Assembly (NCBI GenBank): GCA_023055505.1
Contig: JALIRH010000004.1
Span: 36,213,502-36,277,501, forward strand
Length of the DNA: 64,000 nt
Reading direction: 5' to 3'
Source of the DNA: Callipepla californica brunnescens
Lineage: Eukaryota > Chordata > Aves > Galliformes > Odontophoridae
The stretch's first letter is position 1. Each line of letters begins with the position of its first letter. This document shows, in pieces, positions 60,078 through 64,000 of this stretch. Under the pieces are notes generated by a model. That model saw only the letters and a program-made list of their open reading frames with translations, searched no databases and was not told the origin of the DNA. Made by a program: the position numbers and the translations under genes.

Positions 60078-60714
60078 CATACTTCAGGACCTTTGGCCAC
60101 TCCCTTCCTCTGTATTCTGTTCAAAAACATAGGAGGAAAATAATGAGAAATAAGAATAAGTACTGCAAATAGAATAGGCAGTATGAAAGGGCAGGCAGTG
60201 AAAAATAATTGTCCTTCTGTGCATAAATGCTGGGTTACAGAAGAGTCTAGTCTTCAGTTTTACTGTCTTCATTTTAAATGACTTCTAGCAAGTCACGCTT
60301 TTTTACTTCTATTTTTCACAGCGTGAAATACATCTATAAAGGCTTCTATAAAATAGGCAACAAAACTTCAGCTTCAGGTCCTCGAGAAAATTGAAATACA
60401 TCTACAATCTTAAAATAGCAAAATGAAAGATAGAGAGTTTAAACAATTTATTTTATTCTTCTTGTAGAAAAGAATATATAAAATTTTATGAATTTATTCA
60501 AAGTGAATAAGCTCGTTAGCACAGACCTTGGTCACTGCCTGCATTGAGTAAGTTCTAGGTACTTGATATACCTTTAATAATAATATTACTTACTATAAAA
60601 CAATTTGATTAACAGAAAAAAAAAGTAATATTAGAAGTGAAAACAAAGAGTACATTACATCAACATCCAAGAATTTACTGATATTTAAAAGAGCACAATA
60701 GTTACATATAATTC

Positions 60715-61135
60715 AGCTTGGAAAGGCTATCTGAAGGTCTCAAATTGAAGCTCCTGTTCAGAGAATGGTCAGCGGTAAAGTTAGACCAGTTTGATCAAAG
60801 CTCAGTGCAGTCTGGTCTTGAAAACCTCCAAGGAGGGAGAAGATAAATTATCTCTAGATAACATTTTCCAAAGTTTCACCTTTAGAAACAGTCCATCTTG
60901 CAATGCAAGACCTAAAATATCATCTGCCCACAATCTGATGTTTCCCACCAAGGTGCTAGACAGCAAGGTTCTCAAGCCAGTTTTCCTACTCTTCAGTCAG
61001 ACAGTCCCCAGACTGTGTTGTTGCAAAAGATTATGTCTTCCCAAATACATGGCTTTACATTTGTTCTTGATGAATTTCTTATGATTGCTAATAGCCCTTA
61101 ACTCCAGCCTCACTAGCAGTCTGTGTTTGGCAGCC
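60715..61135 (-). mobile_element. Diverged CR1 LINE fragment, internally deleted
   Basis: Minus strand. 60,718-60,850 carries antisense CR1 3' UTR blocks (GGAAAGGCTATCTGAAGGTC, TCAGCGGTAAAGTTAGACCA, 'cagtctggtcttgaaaacct', CCAAGGAGGGAGA). 61,000-61,080 carries the ORF2 region (GACTGTGTTGTTGCAAAAGA, 'ccaaatacatggctttacat', 'tgttcttgatgaatttctta'), followed by GCCCTTAACTCCAGCCT and TTTGGCAGCCCAAC to 61,133. The middle is strongly diverged or shortened. Among the older CR1 copies here. Confidence 0.8.
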
Positions 61136-64000
61136 CAACTGACAATGATCTGGAACCATACACAGCACGTTCAGTGATTATATTTAGGATTTTTTCAGTT
61201 CCTTATTGAGCACATCAAAGACGGCCCATAATATATTAGAGAAAAAGAAAAAAAAATAACCTTCTACAAATTAAAGTATGCTATGTCTTAAAAAAAAAAA
61301 AACAGTCTTCCTTTTTTCCAGTAGCCTTTTTCTGTTAGTCATGTGTCTAGAAAACCTAGCAGTAATAACCTTGTTTCACCTTGAATATTCTTTTTTTATT
61401 TTGGAACAATGAAATGGTTCTTCATATGTTAAAGAAATGCATATAAGACATCAGTACTCAACAGTCCTCTGCTTATGCACTAACTTATAATAACATGGCA
61501 TATGCAATTCTCTGGTAGTAATGAAGCATTATAGGGAAATCTTTTTTTTTTTTCCTTTATAGAAGAGTGTTGTTTTTTTGTTTTTATTTTTAATCTTGAT
61601 AGGGCCATATTTCAAAAAAGTAGACAGAAATAATATTTTTTCCTAAAAGTGATGAAAAAATCAATTGATGTTGTTCATTGCATTCAATTTGTTACCATTC
61701 CTAGATAGATGGGAAGACTCATTCAACCCACCAGAAATAAAGACTAGAAATCTAAAGTAAGGTTACAGTGCAGCAGAGCCTGTCTGGGTGTTCAGAAAAT
61801 TGGAAAGATCGATTAGGGAAATAGTGTACAACCATGTGTAATTCAAATAAAAGATATCCCATGTCTCTTTGAAATTTAAGCTTTTAGTTAAGTTCTTATA
61901 TAATTTCAGCACATAAAATTGCAAAACTTTCACAGTTCCAATAGTGCTTGCATCAGCTGGTGGCTGCCAAATGATGATCAATATTCAGAACACAGGGGTG
62001 GGTACACCCATCTCAATAGGTACTCAGTCTTTGCAGAGTGGAACAGGGTCAGAAGCACGTGTAATTAGTCATTCTGCCTGCCACAAGCTCTATTAAGCTC
62101 TATTTAATACCAGTGGTATTAATAAAGGCAGTGAAATGTAAACCAGCAGTATACAAGAATTGTGATCTCAGCACAGCTCTGTCAGGGATAAAGGAAAGTC
62201 AGTCTCACAGTAATCAGTTCTTAGAGCACTATATTTCTTAACAGGTTCAGGTGAACATCTTTTCTAGTATTCTCTTTCCTTCCTTTAAATAATCTTAACA
62301 GATCAGCAAGTGGCAGAAAAAGAAATCTGCAGAACATCATAATTTTTAAACACATTTTTGCTTCAGATGTAGAATTATACTGCATATTTTTGCCTTTTTT
62401 TTTTTTTTTTTTTTTTGCGCGTGTCCTAAAGACTAATCCCTGTAATTTAGGAGAAGAATCAGACAAGGCTTTTTTATTAATCCTGCACTCAACAGTGGAA
62501 CATCAGACTATTCTAATAATTCTAATAAGGTTTCAATGAAATAGTGCAAGTAGTAGCAGTATGAGTTTTTCATTACCCTAACCTGATGCTCAATCTTACA
62601 TTAAAACGCCTTGTGTTTCAAAAACCTACCCTGATTTTTGTAAATCTTTTTCCCCTTCCCCACACAAAGCTATTCAATTAAAATTTTATATATTATCCTC
62701 TAGAAGCAAGGCAGCAGGGATGACAATATTTGCCTACTGACTTCAGAAAAGATAGAATTTTCCCTACTCCTTCCCTTTACTGAAGGTGCTTTTCAGCACA
62801 TCTATGCAAAACCCCTGGCTTTTGCAACACACTTCTCTATGCTAAAGCAAAGTCAGAAAACAAACAAGTTAAATGTACTTAAAGGGAGTAATAAAATTGT
62901 CCATACAGATCGAGTGACACTGGGTGCACTGACAACAGAAGATGCTGTAAACGCACATTGCAGTGATCTGGCTACTGGGCCTTCTTCTACAAATTAAATT
63001 GTGAATTAATGCATCTAAACTGTAAAATGAAACTTCACTTTTGATCTTATTTCTAGGGTCCCATACATCACCAGAGATACAAGAATAGAAGGTTGAAAAC
63101 ATCTGGCAAAATTATTGTATCACTGTTTTCCACAGGATTTCCTAATCTGCCTAATATACATCCACCTATTAAAGTGTCTGATTGGAAGTTATTTAAAGCA
63201 GAATCTTTCATTCTTCCCAGTTCCCAAAAATCCAGAAATTTATTACTCAGATATCTATCTTCGTCCTGCTATCCATAATTACACTGATGTTCATGAGTGG
63301 AGACAACATCTAAAACTGATCTGTTATTATGAATAATTTTAAGATACTGTATTAGTATAAGGTATTTTATATTGCATTTTTTTGTTTGCTTTTGTTGTTG
63401 TTAGCAACCTGACAGAAGGAGGACAGAGGTCCAGCCCTAAGGAACAACAATTTGCTGTGAAGCCATCTTAACTTTTTCTCCTAGGCAGCAGAAGTAGATT
63501 TAAGTTAATTTGACTTTTTCGTGTGAATATTACTCTTGGCATACACTTTTTCAAAATTATTTTATTCTACTGTGGAAAGAAGAAAGAAAGTGTGAAAATA
63601 ATCTTCCCATTTCTTCATACATTTTCAGAATAATAGTCAGCAGTTTATTTTAATCTAATGAAGAAAAGAGTAAGAGAAATATAAGAACATCAGAAAAGTA
63701 ACAGGACACCCTACTCATCAGCAGAATTTCAAAGAAATAAAAAAAAAAAATCTAAATCAATCAGGGCAAAACAAACAAACCAAATGTGGTAATCTTGGCT
63801 TTTGACCCTTTAATATATTTTATTTTCTATTCCTACTGCACAGTTATGGCACCATTATACAACTGCATGTTTAAAGTAACTGGTCTACTTTCTACCAAAA
63901 ACCATATTTTGCTCTCAATATTTGAGCATGGAAATATATTTTTTTTTTTTACATCATAAACAATTCTTCTGGTATTTGATGGTAGTGTCAGTAACTTTAT
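61136..64000. other. AT-rich sequence, no gene seen
   Basis: Only simple runs recognised: A-rich at 61,290-61,303, T-rich at 61,542-61,600, T22 at 62,395-62,416, A11 near 63,740. Frames at 61,763-61,981, 62,221-62,466, 62,869-63,102 and 63,093-63,336 have no known motif. Confidence 0.55.
62395..62416. repeat. Poly(T) tract, 22 nt
   Basis: Uninterrupted T run, followed by GCGCGTG. Confidence 0.95.

Larger units (their letters stand above)
51561..60714. other. Long AT-rich stretch without recognised genes or transposons
   Basis: No CR1, LTR or DNA transposon could be recognised over 9 kb. The plus frame 54,321-54,533 (70 codons) is unusually balanced and sits in a GC-balanced block (54,290-54,545) with CAGCTG and TAATTA motifs. 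It is treated as a possible conserved noncoding element. The minus frame 58,215-58,574 is chance-like. A/C-rich simple sequence lies at 56,741-56,784 and A-runs at 54,937-54,964. Confidence 0.5.

Noticed and set aside
1..64000. tRNA, rRNA, CRISPR array, bacterial operon or phage content
   Set aside because: No cloverleaf with A/B boxes, no rRNA-like conserved stretch, no regularly spaced direct repeats with unique spacers, and no ribosome-binding-site-led gene runs were seen.

Overview
The window looks like AT-rich, gene-poor vertebrate DNA, most likely from a bird. The evidence is its repeat content. I count eleven CR1 LINE pieces, the dominant avian retroposon, usually 5'-truncated and ending in the CR1 3' tail with ATTCTATGATTCTATG-like octamers. 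There are two remnants of a mariner resembling chicken Galluhop, and three LTRs that match avian endogenous-retrovirus LTRs as I remember them. The Galluhop-like mariner points weakly to a galliform or relative. There is no sign of bacterial organisation: no operons, rRNA, tRNA or CRISPR. No known protein-coding gene could be recognised. The long open frames are chance frames or lie in repeats. The window is best read as intergenic or deep intronic sequence.

Layout. 1-12 kb holds a 49-nt A-run, a minus-strand CR1 (2.3-2.9 kb), a recent 83-bp tandem duplication (4.6 kb), a fragment of a Penelope-like element (PLE) reverse transcriptase (5.1-5.5 kb), small CR1 and mariner pieces, a solo LTR (7.74-8.26 kb) and a plus-strand CR1 with recognisable ORF2 C-terminal coding (10.95-11.66 kb). 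12-30 kb holds a 71-bp (TA)n tract, a T/G-rich tract, a CR1, a deleted LTR (20.06-20.35 kb), a degenerate ~17-bp tandem repeat (22.1-22.35 kb) and a plus-strand CR1 3' end (27.8 kb). The best candidate for an unlisted coding exon, on the minus strand, is at 21,543-21,659. 30-51 kb is mostly featureless, apart from a ~300-bp deleted mariner (37.8-38.1 kb), a minus CR1 (44.1-44.5 kb), a nearly complete solo LTR (46.0-46.6 kb) and an A-rich segment at 50.56-50.75 kb. 51-64 kb has a CR1 reverse-transcriptase fragment (51.3 kb), a diverged CR1 (60.7-61.1 kb), simple repeats and long stretches with nothing recognisable.

Nothing here forms a pathway. The elements are independent, decayed insertions. 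The most unusual is the PLE remnant, identified from its YVDD-like core, the DG.LPFL motif and, after a frameshift, an RK.TH.D...LNY.S..HP motif. PLEs are rare or relic in birds. Several CR1 copies share the same structure, with the 3' tail joined directly to ORF2 by an internal deletion. Weak splice-bounded open segments on the minus strand (21.6, 16.6, 15.5 kb) are phase-compatible and could be exons of an unrecognised gene, but chance can produce such patterns. All family names rest on recalled consensus features. No search was run.
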